From NCBI GenBank assembly GCA_905181955.1, contig CAJJAC010000007.1:62001-126000 (forward strand): 64,000 bases of DNA, read 5' to 3'. The notes under the pieces are model-generated. The model made no database searches. It was not told the origin of the DNA and worked only from the letters and a program-made list of their open reading frames with translations. This document shows positions 47,008 to 55,745 of the stretch, piece after piece; within the stretch, counting starts at the first letter, position 1; each line of letters begins with the position of its first letter. The translations under genes were made by a program, and so were the position numbers. The DNA is from SAR86 cluster bacterium SAR86B (GTDB taxonomy: Bacteria > Pseudomonadota > Gammaproteobacteria > Magnimaribacterales > D2472).

Positions 47008-48635
47008 TGAAGAAATTAAATTATTTTAATTGGCGATTTTTTCTTATTATAATTTTTTTAATTGCTTCTATTGTAGCAATTTTTACTCGAGTTATTTATC
47101 TCCAGATAGATAAGGAAAATTTTTTAAAAAATTGGGGCCAAAATCAACATATTGCTTATAGGGAAGTTCCATCTATCAGAGGAACTATATATGATCGAAA
47201 TAATATACCTCTAGCAATCTCATTAACGCACTATGATTTATATGCTTTAAGAAATTTTAGTGAAAATGATTATAAGAAGTTAAAAAATATAATAAGTATT
47301 AATACTTCCTTTAACGAAATTAGTTTAAAAAATAAGAAAATACTAATTCAAAAGAGTTTGTCACCTGAAGATATAAATTTAATTAAAGATTCTTCTTTAA
47401 AGCATTATGAAATTGAAATTAGGTTCTCAAGACATTACCCCCTTGCAGATCAAATTGCGCCTTTAGTTGGCTTTTCCGGTAAAGATAATTATGGCCTTGA
47501 GGGGATTGAGAAAAGTTATAACTCTTTTTTATCCGGAAAGGATGGCAAGGAACAATATTATAAAAATAGAAAAGGTGAAATTATTTCAAAAGCTATTAGC
47601 ATTCATGCTCAAGAGCCAGGACATGACTTGCATTTAACCATTGATAGTAATATTCAATTTTTTGCTTATAAAAAACTAGCTGAAGCAATAGAGGAAACTA
47701 AAGCTAAAAGCGGTACTGCTATTGTTTTAGACAACTCAAGTGGCGAAATATTAGCAATGGCTAGCTATCCTTCATATAACCCAAATAATCCAAACAGAAA
47801 GCCTCAAAAAAATAGGGCATTGCTTGATAAATATGAGCCTGGATCTGTTTTAAAACCGATCGCTTTAGCTAAAGCCATTGATATGGAATTAATTGATATA
47901 ACAGATCCCCTCGATACCTCGCCTGGATATATTTCTTTAAATAATTACTCTATCAGTGACTACAAGAATCATGGAGTTTTAAAAGCATATGAAATTATTA
48001 CTAATTCTAGTCAAGTTGGTGCTTCCAAAATTGCTTTAATGTTAGGTGCAGATAACATTGTCACAACATATAAAGAATTTGGTTTTAGTAAGCCAATTAA
48101 TATTAATTTTCCATCACCAACCTTTGGACAAATAAATAATAGAGAGAATATGTCAGATATAGAAATTGCTAATCTTGGATTTGGATATGGTCTTGATGCC
48201 AGCCCATTTCAGATTGCTTCAGCTTTTGCCGTTTTTGCAAATGAGGGTGTCTATAAAGAATTTTCTTTAGTAATGAATGATGAATATATGTATGAAAAGC
48301 AAGTAATATCTGAAGAGACGGCTGATAAAATACTATTTGCTTTAAAAGATGTTATTGAAAATGGATCAGGACGAAAAGCAAAAGTACCAGGATTTGATAT
48401 AGGTGGTAAAACTGGTACTTCACACAAGAGTGTTAAGGGAGGAGGTTACGCAAAAAGTATATATACAGCTTCATTTGCAGGTATAGCACCCTTAGGAAGC
48501 AAAGATCTCACTATTTTTGTTTCTATTTATCAACCTGGTTTAAATGCATATACAGGTGGAGAAATAGCAGCACCTTTGTTTGCTAAAATTGCTTCTGATA
48601 CGCTTAATTATTTAGGATATTTTGAGAGTGAATAA
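47007..48635 (+). CDS. ftsI: Septal penicillin-binding protein 3 (FtsI)
   Basis: FtsI is the septum-specific transpeptidase. The 542-residue protein has a membrane helix (about 11-31), the pedestal domain (REVPSIRGTIYDRNNIPLA) and a transpeptidase domain with Ser280-x-x-Lys283 (PGSVLKP) and KTGT at 468-471. The second active-site motif, normally Ser-x-Asn, reads Ser334-Ser335-Gln336 within TNSSQVGASKIAL. Spacing from the active Ser (54 residues) is normal, so the motif assignment is secure. It overlaps murE by 14 nt if murE starts at TTG 48622. Confidence 0.95.
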   Translation: MKKLNYFNWRFFLIIIFLIASIVAIFTRVIYLQIDKENFLKNWGQNQHIAYREVPSIRGTIYDRNNIPLAISLTHYDLYALRNFSENDYKKLKNIISINTSFNEISLKNKKILIQKSLSPEDINLIKDSSLKHYEIEIRFSRHYPLADQIAPLVGFSGKDNYGLEGIEKSYNSFLSGKDGKEQYYKNRKGEIISKAISIHAQEPGHDLHLTIDSNIQFFAYKKLAEAIEETKAKSGTAIVLDNSSGEILAMASYPSYNPNNPNRKPQKNRALLDKYEPGSVLKPIALAKAIDMELIDITDPLDTSPGYISLNNYSISDYKNHGVLKAYEIITNSSQVGASKIALMLGADNIVTTYKEFGFSKPININFPSPTFGQINNRENMSDIEIANLGFGYGLDASPFQIASAFAVFANEGVYKEFSLVMNDEYMYEKQVISEETADKILFALKDVIENGSGRKAKVPGFDIGGKTGTSHKSVKGGGYAKSIYTASFAGIAPLGSKDLTIFVSIYQPGLNAYTGGEIAAPLFAKIASDTLNYLGYFESE

Positions 48636-50106
48636 ATTAGAGAAAATATTAGGGGTACCTTTTCCTAATAAGACGATTATTATCAATGCAACGAATACAA
48701 CAAATAAAGTAAAAAAGAATTCAATTTTTTTTGGTCTTCAAGGTACCCAAGTACATGGCAGTAAATATATAGAAAAAGCACTGGATTTAGGTGCGTCAAT
48801 TGCTGTTCATGATGACCCTAATTTTAAATCTAATCTAAAAAATATTTTTTATGTAAAGAATATTGCGAAATCTCAAAATGATTCTTTTAAAAGTAGTAAA
48901 TTATTTTTCTTTTTAGAAGAACTCTCAGGCATGAAAGATAAGAATTTTATTATTCATGCTTTTACTGGAACTAATGGAAAGACATCATCAGCTTTTCTTT
49001 GTCATCAGCTAATAAGAAAACAAAGAATAAAAAAAGACTCTCTTTATATAGGAACTCTTGGAACTCAGTTTAATGAGGAAATAATAAATCAATCCATAAG
49101 TTTAAAAACCACTCCAGATTTATTTGAATATTTTGAAATTCTAAAATTTTATAATCTTAAAGATGATACGAACATTTGTATTGAAATATCATCCCATGCT
49201 CTAGATCAAAAAAGATTATTTGACATTAGATCAATGGCCTCATCTGCTCTTCTTAATATTGGAAAAGATCATCTTGATTACCATAAGAACATAAGTGCAT
49301 ATAGAGATACTAAATTTCAGATATTTAATCAAATTACCTTAATTAATCTTATTGATGATGAGCTTAAGCCTTCTGCTGTTAAGCGAGGAGTGCAGTCATT
49401 AATTTCAATAAGTAATAAAAATGAATTATCAAATATCTTCTATAAAATTATTGAATCAAGTATTCAAAAAACAATATTTGAAATAACTACAGATAAAAGT
49501 TTTGATGGTATGAGGAGGAAATATAAATTTTCCTGTTTGTTATTTCCGGAATTCAACATAAATAATCTTGTTTTTGCAATTTCATCTATATATAAAGGAT
49601 ATGATGAATTTTCAGAACACAAAGTTAATGATCTATCTTACTTAAAGCTTCCAAGAGGCAGATCAGAACTTATCAATGATTTACCTAAAAATATAATAAT
49701 AGATTATGCTCATAATCCAGATAGTTTTAAGTTATTCCTGTCATCAATAAAAAATTATTTTAATAATTTAGTAATAGTTTTTGGGTGTGGAGGCGAGAGA
49801 GATAAACTAAAAAGACCTGAAATGTTAAAAATAGCTACTGAAAATAGTAATCAAGTAATTTTTACTTCTGATAACTCACGAAGTGAAAGTTTTTATGATA
49901 TTTTCAAGGATGCATCTAATGGAAATAAAATAGATGATGTCCTTGCTATTGAGGACAGAAAGGATGCAATAATTTATGCAAGCACTTTAATAGGTGATAA
50001 TGATTGCTTGGTAATTCTTGGAAAAGGGCACGAGGAAACGCAGGAAATAGATGGAAAGATAATACGTTTTAGTGACCATGAGGTAATAAATGAAATTTAT
50101 AAGTAG
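48622..50106 (+). CDS. murE: UDP-MurNAc-tripeptide synthetase MurE
   Basis: MurE adds the third stem-peptide residue, meso-diaminopimelate in Gram-negative bacteria. The 494 residues contain the P-loop TGTNGKTSS, EISSHALDQKR, the carbamylated-Lys region (YRDTKFQIF) and the C-terminal DYAHNPDSF. The amino-acid selectivity motif is DNSR (417-420) instead of the usual meso-DAP DNPR. The Arg that recognises DAP is kept. The start could be TTG 48622 or GTG 48628; AGGA at 48614 suits either. It overlaps ftsI and murF. Confidence 0.93.
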   Translation: MRVNKLEKILGVPFPNKTIIINATNTTNKVKKNSIFFGLQGTQVHGSKYIEKALDLGASIAVHDDPNFKSNLKNIFYVKNIAKSQNDSFKSSKLFFFLEELSGMKDKNFIIHAFTGTNGKTSSAFLCHQLIRKQRIKKDSLYIGTLGTQFNEEIINQSISLKTTPDLFEYFEILKFYNLKDDTNICIEISSHALDQKRLFDIRSMASSALLNIGKDHLDYHKNISAYRDTKFQIFNQITLINLIDDELKPSAVKRGVQSLISISNKNELSNIFYKIIESSIQKTIFEITTDKSFDGMRRKYKFSCLLFPEFNINNLVFAISSIYKGYDEFSEHKVNDLSYLKLPRGRSELINDLPKNIIIDYAHNPDSFKLFLSSIKNYFNNLVIVFGCGGERDKLKRPEMLKIATENSNQVIFTSDNSRSESFYDIFKDASNGNKIDDVLAIEDRKDAIIYASTLIGDNDCLVILGKGHEETQEIDGKIIRFSDHEVINEIYK

Positions 50107-51448
50107 TTCAGAGGATTTGTCTAAATATCTAGAAATTTCAATAAAGAAAAGTATAGAAATAAAAAGTATTTCCACTGACACAAGGACATTAAATAAAGGC
50201 TCTCTATTTATAGCGATTAAAGGAGAATTTTTTGATGGTAACAATCATATTGATGAAGCTATAAAAAAAGGCGCCTCTCTAATTATTTCAGATAGTAAAG
50301 AATATCTGGATTCTAAGAATAAAAGAATTATTTATGTTAAAAATTCAGTTCTTGCCCTGAAAAAAATCGCTAAAAATATAATTAAAGAATATCAAGGTAA
50401 TATTATTGGAATTACTGGAAGTAATGGTAAAACGACCACAACTCAGTTAATTACAAATTCTATCAAGAGAAGCTCAAGTACGCTTAAAAACTTTAATAAT
50501 GAAATTGGTATGCCATTAAGCATAATTCATGCCAACCCTAAATCTAAAACTTTAGTAATTGAGATGGGAGCATCAAAACCAAAAGATATTCATTATTTAA
50601 GTTCAGTTTTAAAGCCTAGTATTGGAGTCATAACTAATATAGGTAATTCACATCTAAAAAATTTAATAAATATTAAAGGAGTCCTTAAAGTTAAGTCAGA
50701 ATTAGTTTCTAACATAAAAAAGAATGGCTATTTAGTTGTTCCTAGTGAGAATTCAACTCACTTAAAATTTTGGCGCAAAATAAGAAATGATATTCATATT
50801 ATGACTTTTGGGCTTAAATCAGATGCAGATTTTTATCCTAAAAATATTAGGAGTTATTCAAATAAAATAGAGTTTAATATTTGCTCTAAAAAATATAACT
50901 TAAATATTAAAATTTCTACAACTCTATTAGGAGATCATAATATTAAGAATATTTTAGCTACCTTTGCTGTAGGTTTTTGTATTAATAATCCAATTGGTTC
51001 TTTCTTAAGAGGGCTGGAAAAGTCATCGGTTAATCACTTGAGACAAAAACAATCCAAATGGATTAAGGGATCTTTGCTGATTGATGATACTTATAATGCA
51101 AATCCTGAATCTGTTAAAAAATCTATAGATCTAATTAAGAATTTTAATAAGAAAAGAGCTGTTTTTATTTTGGGTGACATGAAAGAACTCGGTAGATTTA
51201 GAAAGAAACTTCATAAGGAAGTTGGTACTTATGCAAAAAGTCATAAAGTAGGTTTATTTATAGGTTTTGGAAACTTAACTCGCTTTTCTGTAAGTGCATT
51301 TGGTAAAAATGGCTTTTTCTTTAGTGATAAAGAACAATTGAACGAATTTTTAGTTAATAATATTAAAAAAGAAGATTTAGTAATTCTAAAAGGTTCAAGG
51401 GGAATGCGAATGGAACAATTCATAAATACTCATAGAGGAAATATATAG
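50090..51448 (+). CDS. murF: UDP-MurNAc-tripeptide D-Ala-D-Ala ligase MurF
   Basis: MurF attaches D-Ala-D-Ala to finish the pentapeptide precursor. The 452 residues show the Mur-ligase P-loop GITGSNGKTTT, IEMGASKPKDI, NIGNSHLKN and the C-terminal DDTYNANPESVKKSI block. It overlaps murE by 17 nt and its stop touches the mraY ATG. Confidence 0.94.
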   Translation: MKFISSSEDLSKYLEISIKKSIEIKSISTDTRTLNKGSLFIAIKGEFFDGNNHIDEAIKKGASLIISDSKEYLDSKNKRIIYVKNSVLALKKIAKNIIKEYQGNIIGITGSNGKTTTTQLITNSIKRSSSTLKNFNNEIGMPLSIIHANPKSKTLVIEMGASKPKDIHYLSSVLKPSIGVITNIGNSHLKNLINIKGVLKVKSELVSNIKKNGYLVVPSENSTHLKFWRKIRNDIHIMTFGLKSDADFYPKNIRSYSNKIEFNICSKKYNLNIKISTTLLGDHNIKNILATFAVGFCINNPIGSFLRGLEKSSVNHLRQKQSKWIKGSLLIDDTYNANPESVKKSIDLIKNFNKKRAVFILGDMKELGRFRKKLHKEVGTYAKSHKVGLFIGFGNLTRFSVSAFGKNGFFFSDKEQLNEFLVNNIKKEDLVILKGSRGMRMEQFINTHRGNI

Positions 51449-52534
51449 ATGTTTGAGTATCTAGGAACAGTTTTAGTTGGAGTAGACCCGGGTTTCGATG
51501 TATTAAGATATATAACTGTTAGAACTATAGGTGGAACTGTAACAGCGCTTCTTATATCGATCTTACTTGGTCCTTTTGTTATTAATCTTTTAAAAAGACT
51601 TCAGTTTGAACAACATGTTCGAATAGATGGACCTAAAAGTCACTATAAAAAAACTGGAACACCAACCATGGGAGGATTACTAATAATCCTTTCTCTTCTT
51701 ATCTCAACCTTGCTTTGGGCAGATTTAGGAAATAGATATATTTGGGTAGTTCTTTTTGTAACTATTACGTTTGGTTTTGTAGGATTTTTAGATGATTATC
51801 TTAAAATTAAGTCAAAGAGTTCAGACGGCCTAACAGGTAAACAAAAAATCATTCTCCAAACATCATTTGCATTTATTGCAACTGCATTCCTATACTTTTC
51901 AGCTGAAGCGTCTGCTGAAACATCATTTATTGTTCCCTTTTACAAAGATCTTTTAATTAGCATGAGCCCATTTCTTTTCATATTTTTAGGGTCTTTTGTT
52001 GTTGTTGGTTCTTCAAATGCTGTAAACCTGACTGATGGCTTAGATGGATTGGCAATTATGCCTACAATTCTTATAGGTGGCGCTTTGGGTCTAATTGCTT
52101 ATGGAATGGGGAATGTTCTGATTGCAGATTATTTATATTTACCTCATCTTAAGATATCTGGTGAACTAGTGGTATTTTGTGGAGCACTGGTTGGTTCTGG
52201 TATTGGCTTTCTTTGGTACAACACTTATCCGGCACAAATTTTTATGGGTGATGTTGGTTCTTTAACTCTTGGTGCTGCGCTTGGAATAATTGCAGTCATA
52301 CTAAGACATGAATTAGTTTTTGCCATAATGGCAGGAGTTTTTGTAATGGAAACCCTAAGTGTAGCGATTCAGGTCATATCATTTAAATTAAGAGGCAAAA
52401 GAGTGTTTCTTATGGCGCCAATTCACCATCACTTTGAATTAAAAGGCTGGGAAGAGCCAAAAATAATAGTTAGGTTCTGGATAATAACAATCATTTTAAT
52501 ATTAGTTGCATTGGCAACATTAAAAATTAGATAA
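51449..52534 (+). CDS. mraY: Phospho-MurNAc-pentapeptide transferase MraY
   Basis: MraY transfers phospho-MurNAc-pentapeptide to undecaprenyl phosphate, making lipid I. The 361-residue, roughly ten-helix membrane protein has the catalytic [19 protein letters not shown], a [10 protein letters not shown] loop and the [13 protein letters not shown] His motif. All are intact, and length is identical or nearly so to homologues. Confidence 0.97.
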   Translation: MFEYLGTVLVGVDPGFDVLRYITVRTIGGTVTALLISILLGPFVINLLKRLQFEQHVRIDGPKSHYKKTGTPTMGGLLIILSLLISTLLWADLGNRYIWVVLFVTITFGFVGFLDDYLKIKSKSSDGLTGKQKIILQTSFAFIATAFLYFSAEASAETSFIVPFYKDLLISMSPFLFIFLGSFVVVGSSNAVNLTDGLDGLAIMPTILIGGALGLIAYGMGNVLIADYLYLPHLKISGELVVFCGALVGSGIGFLWYNTYPAQIFMGDVGSLTLGAALGIIAVILRHELVFAIMAGVFVMETLSVAIQVISFKLRGKRVFLMAPIHHHFELKGWEEPKIIVRFWIITIILILVALATLKIR

Positions 52535-52546
52535 AGATCTTATTTT

Positions 52547-53605
52547 GTGAAGTCTTTAATATATGGCTACGGAATTACTGGCAAATCAATTGAAAGATAT
52601 CTAATAAGAAATAATATCGATTATCAGATATTTGATGACAACAAAGACCTCTATACTTCAGATTACTTCACCAACGACTTAGAAAATAATTGGGATGTAA
52701 TATATTGCAGCCCAGGAATCAGTAAAAAAGATTTTAAAAAGTTACAGTCTATTGCTTCTATAGAAGTTTTAACTGATATAGACATTTTTTTTCAAGAAGA
52801 TACCTCTATTAAAATTGGCATAACTGGAACTAACAGAAAAAGTACAACTTGTTTCCACTTATATCAGCTATTAAACAAAAACTATTCTGTAAATTTAATT
52901 GGTAATATTGGAGAGCCTGTTCTTGATTACATTAATAGTGGTGTAGATTTTTCGGTTATAGAACTATCAAGTCAGCAATTGGATAAATTTAAAGAAAATA
53001 AACTTGATTACGGAGTTTTATTAAACATAGCCCCAGATCATATTGATTATCATGGAAGCTTTGATGAATATAAGTATGCAAAAGAAAGAATATTGGATGC
53101 AAAAGAAATTTCTTATGAAAATAATCCTTTCGAGCTATTTAAATGGATTACTGGCAAAGATGTAGAACCAAGTGATTTAAATAATTTACCTTTTAGATTT
53201 GAGATGATTACAGAATCTATAATTAATGACTCTAAATCAACCAATATGCATTCACTAGATTATGCAATTGATAAGGCGAATATTTATTTTAAATGCAGCA
53301 AATATCATTTAATTATCTGTGGAAACCCAGTAAAAGAAGGCTTTAATAACTTTCATCCTGAGGGTCCTGACACTATCTTCATTTTTGGTGCACATGTCGA
53401 TGAAATTAATAAATGTATTATTCATTCAAATAAACAGCTTTTTAAAAATTTAGATGATGTCCTAATACATATTTTAAATAACTATGAATCTCAGAATATT
53501 CTATTTTCACCAGGCTATCCGAGTGGAGATGATTTTAAAAATTTTGAAGAAAGAGGAGAATATTTTAATAAGTTGATTCAAGAAATATTGTTATATGATT
53601 TATAG
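52547..53605 (+). CDS. murD: Divergent, shortened UDP-MurNAc-L-alanine--D-glutamate ligase MurD
   Basis: MurD adds D-Glu to UDP-MurNAc-L-Ala. Family traits are clear: N-terminal Rossmann-like domain (YGYGITGKS), GITGTN-KST P-loop, DHIDYHGSFDEYKYAKERI with the carbamylatable Lys, INDSKSTN, and FKNFEERGEYF. Oddities: the P-loop Gly is Arg97 (codon AGA, one base from GGA); about 60 residues of the central domain between AKERI and LPFRFE are missing, including the HN-x-x-N block; PHRFE is PFRFE; the DGK Lys region is altered. At 352 residues it is about 85 shorter than E. coli MurD. The frame is uninterrupted and the neighbours are standard. Confidence 0.82.
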   Translation: MKSLIYGYGITGKSIERYLIRNNIDYQIFDDNKDLYTSDYFTNDLENNWDVIYCSPGISKKDFKKLQSIASIEVLTDIDIFFQEDTSIKIGITGTNRKSTTCFHLYQLLNKNYSVNLIGNIGEPVLDYINSGVDFSVIELSSQQLDKFKENKLDYGVLLNIAPDHIDYHGSFDEYKYAKERILDAKEISYENNPFELFKWITGKDVEPSDLNNLPFRFEMITESIINDSKSTNMHSLDYAIDKANIYFKCSKYHLIICGNPVKEGFNNFHPEGPDTIFIFGAHVDEINKCIIHSNKQLFKNLDDVLIHILNNYESQNILFSPGYPSGDDFKNFEERGEYFNKLIQEILLYDL

Positions 53606-54695
53606 AAATAATATTTTTCTTTCAATTTCCTTAGTAGGATTAATTACTCTTGGCTTGATAATGGTCACATCTTCAAGTATCTATATTGCAGATAACTTAA
53701 CAGGCAATCCTTTCCATTTTGCAACGAGGCAGGCTTTATTTATTGGAGTTGGTATTTTTATATTTACAGCCTTTCTTTTAATTCCCTCCTCCTTTTTAGA
53801 AAAAACAGACTGGCTTTTTTTGCTCATAAGCATATTACTTCTGGTTGCTTTATTTATTCCTGGTATTGGTACTGAGGTAAATGGGAGCATTAGGTGGATA
53901 AGATTAGGACCAATTAATATCCAACCTGCTGAAGTTTGTAAATTTAGTATGATTTTATATACATCTGGATATTGTGTTCGAAGAATGGGAGAAATAAGTA
54001 CACTAAGAGGTTTTCTTAAACCTTTAATGTTATTAGGCCTTGTGTCTTTTCTGATCTTATCGCAGCCAGACCTTGGAACAACAGCAATTATATGCGCTGT
54101 AGTAGTAGCAATCTTATTTTTTGCTGGCATATCTTTTTTTCAATTTGGGTTACTGATTCTATTAATAGGCGCACTAGGATTTATTGCCATTTACTTCACT
54201 CCGTTTAGACTGACAAGAGTTATGTCATTTATGGATCCATTTTTAGTCCAACAAGGTGCCGGATGGCAACTAAGTAATTCTTTGATAGGTATAGGGCAAG
54301 CAAACTGGATAGGGCTGGGGCTGGGTAATAGTTTTCAAAAAAATCTTTTTCTGCCAGAAGCTCATACAGACTTTATTTTTGCTGTCCTCGTTGAAGAATT
54401 AGGAATATTTGGAGTTATTTTATTAATTTCACTATATTCACTTATGATTTTTGCCATCTTTTCAACCGCTATTCAATCTTTAGCCTTAAAGAGGTTTTTT
54501 CAGGGTTTTGTAGCCTTCGGTATTGGTTTTTTAATCTCAATTCAAGCTCTTTTTAATTTAGCAGTAAATATAGGCCTTCTTCCAACAAAAGGTTTAACAT
54601 TACCCTTTATAAGCTATGGAGGAACTAGCATTATTATAATGATGTCCTTTATTGCTATAGTTTTAAGAATTAATAATGAAAATAAGTTTTATTAG
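53595..54695 (+). CDS. ftsW: Septal peptidoglycan glycosyltransferase FtsW
   Basis: FtsW is the SEDS-family polymerase working with FtsI at the septum. The 366-residue protein has about ten membrane helices and the SEDS motifs GSIRWIRLGPINIQPAEVCKF (with the conserved Arg and Glu), SQPDLGTTAII, the AHTDFIFAVLVEELG loop carrying the catalytic-site Asp, and GLTLPFISYGGTS. It overlaps the end of murD by 11 nt. Confidence 0.95.
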   Translation: MIYRNNIFLSISLVGLITLGLIMVTSSSIYIADNLTGNPFHFATRQALFIGVGIFIFTAFLLIPSSFLEKTDWLFLLISILLLVALFIPGIGTEVNGSIRWIRLGPINIQPAEVCKFSMILYTSGYCVRRMGEISTLRGFLKPLMLLGLVSFLILSQPDLGTTAIICAVVVAILFFAGISFFQFGLLILLIGALGFIAIYFTPFRLTRVMSFMDPFLVQQGAGWQLSNSLIGIGQANWIGLGLGNSFQKNLFLPEAHTDFIFAVLVEELGIFGVILLISLYSLMIFAIFSTAIQSLALKRFFQGFVAFGIGFLISIQALFNLAVNIGLLPTKGLTLPFISYGGTSIIIMMSFIAIVLRINNENKFY

Positions 54696-54698
54696 TAT

Positions 54699-55745
54699 AT
54701 GAAAATTTTAATTGCTGCTGCTAAGACAGGCGGACATATTTATCCAGCAGTATCAGTTGGAAGTGAGCTTATTAATGGCGGTCATAATGTTATTTTTCTA
54801 GGTTCAAATAGTCTTCTTGAAAAAAATGCTATTAAGAATGTTCCTGAAATTCAATATGAATCAATATCAATGAAAGGTTTTAGAGGGAATGGTTTAGTAA
54901 ATAAGATGCTGGTTTTACTAAAACTTCCCATAAATATTTTCAGACTATTAAGTATTATAAAAATCAATAAAGTTGATTCTGTAATTGTTTTTGGTGGCTT
55001 TATAACTATTCCTGTTTCTTTAGCAGCACTTATTCTTTTTAAGCCCATATATGTTCATGAGCAAAATACAGTTTTAGGTTCAGCTAACAAGCTATCTGCA
55101 AAGATTGCTAAGAAAATTTTTTTAGGCATGCCACTTCATCATAATCAGATAAAAAGATCAGAAGTTGTTGGCAATCCAATTCGCAGTTCATTTATACCCT
55201 CATTACAAAAGCCAGACGATGAAAATATTAAAATATATATAACTGGAGGAAGCCAGGGAGCAAAGTATCTCAATGATAATCTTCCTATAATTTTAAAAAA
55301 CACTAATTATTCAATATCTATCAGACATCAATGCGGCAAAGACAAAAAAGAAGATGTGGTTAAACTATACGAGGATTGTAATAATGTTGAAATAGAGGAA
55401 TTTTTTGATAATCCAAATTTACTGATTGATTGGTCTGATTTTGTAATCTCTAGGTCTGGTGCATTAAGCCTATCAGAGACAATTTCAATGAAGAAAGGCT
55501 TGCTGATGATACCTTTGCCTAATGCTATAGACAATCATCAGTTATTTAATGCTAAATATATTGAAAAAAATGGCATGGGACTAATTCATGAGCAACAAAA
55601 TGGAATTGAGGATCTTGAGAAAAAAATTAACTCTATTTTAGAAGATAAAAAATACCTAACTTGGCAACAAATGAATTCAGAAACTAATCATAACGAGGCT
55701 GCAAAGAATATTGTTTCTTCAATCTTAAACAAGAATATTTTATGA
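54699..55745 (+). CDS. murG: UDP-GlcNAc:lipid I N-acetylglucosaminyltransferase MurG
   Basis: MurG makes lipid II on the cytoplasmic face. The 348 residues have the GT-B fold: N-terminal AAKTGGHIYPAVSV with the conserved His, GNPIRSSF, ITGGSQGAKYLN, and the nucleotide-binding C-terminal ISRSGALSLSETISMKKG plus PLPNAIDNHQLFNA. The first glycine pair of the canonical GGTGGH motif is Ala-Lys here, a mild divergence. It overlaps murC by 4 nt. Confidence 0.95.
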   Translation: MKILIAAAKTGGHIYPAVSVGSELINGGHNVIFLGSNSLLEKNAIKNVPEIQYESISMKGFRGNGLVNKMLVLLKLPINIFRLLSIIKINKVDSVIVFGGFITIPVSLAALILFKPIYVHEQNTVLGSANKLSAKIAKKIFLGMPLHHNQIKRSEVVGNPIRSSFIPSLQKPDDENIKIYITGGSQGAKYLNDNLPIILKNTNYSISIRHQCGKDKKEDVVKLYEDCNNVEIEEFFDNPNLLIDWSDFVISRSGALSLSETISMKKGLLMIPLPNAIDNHQLFNAKYIEKNGMGLIHEQQNGIEDLEKKINSILEDKKYLTWQQMNSETNHNEAAKNIVSSILNKNIL

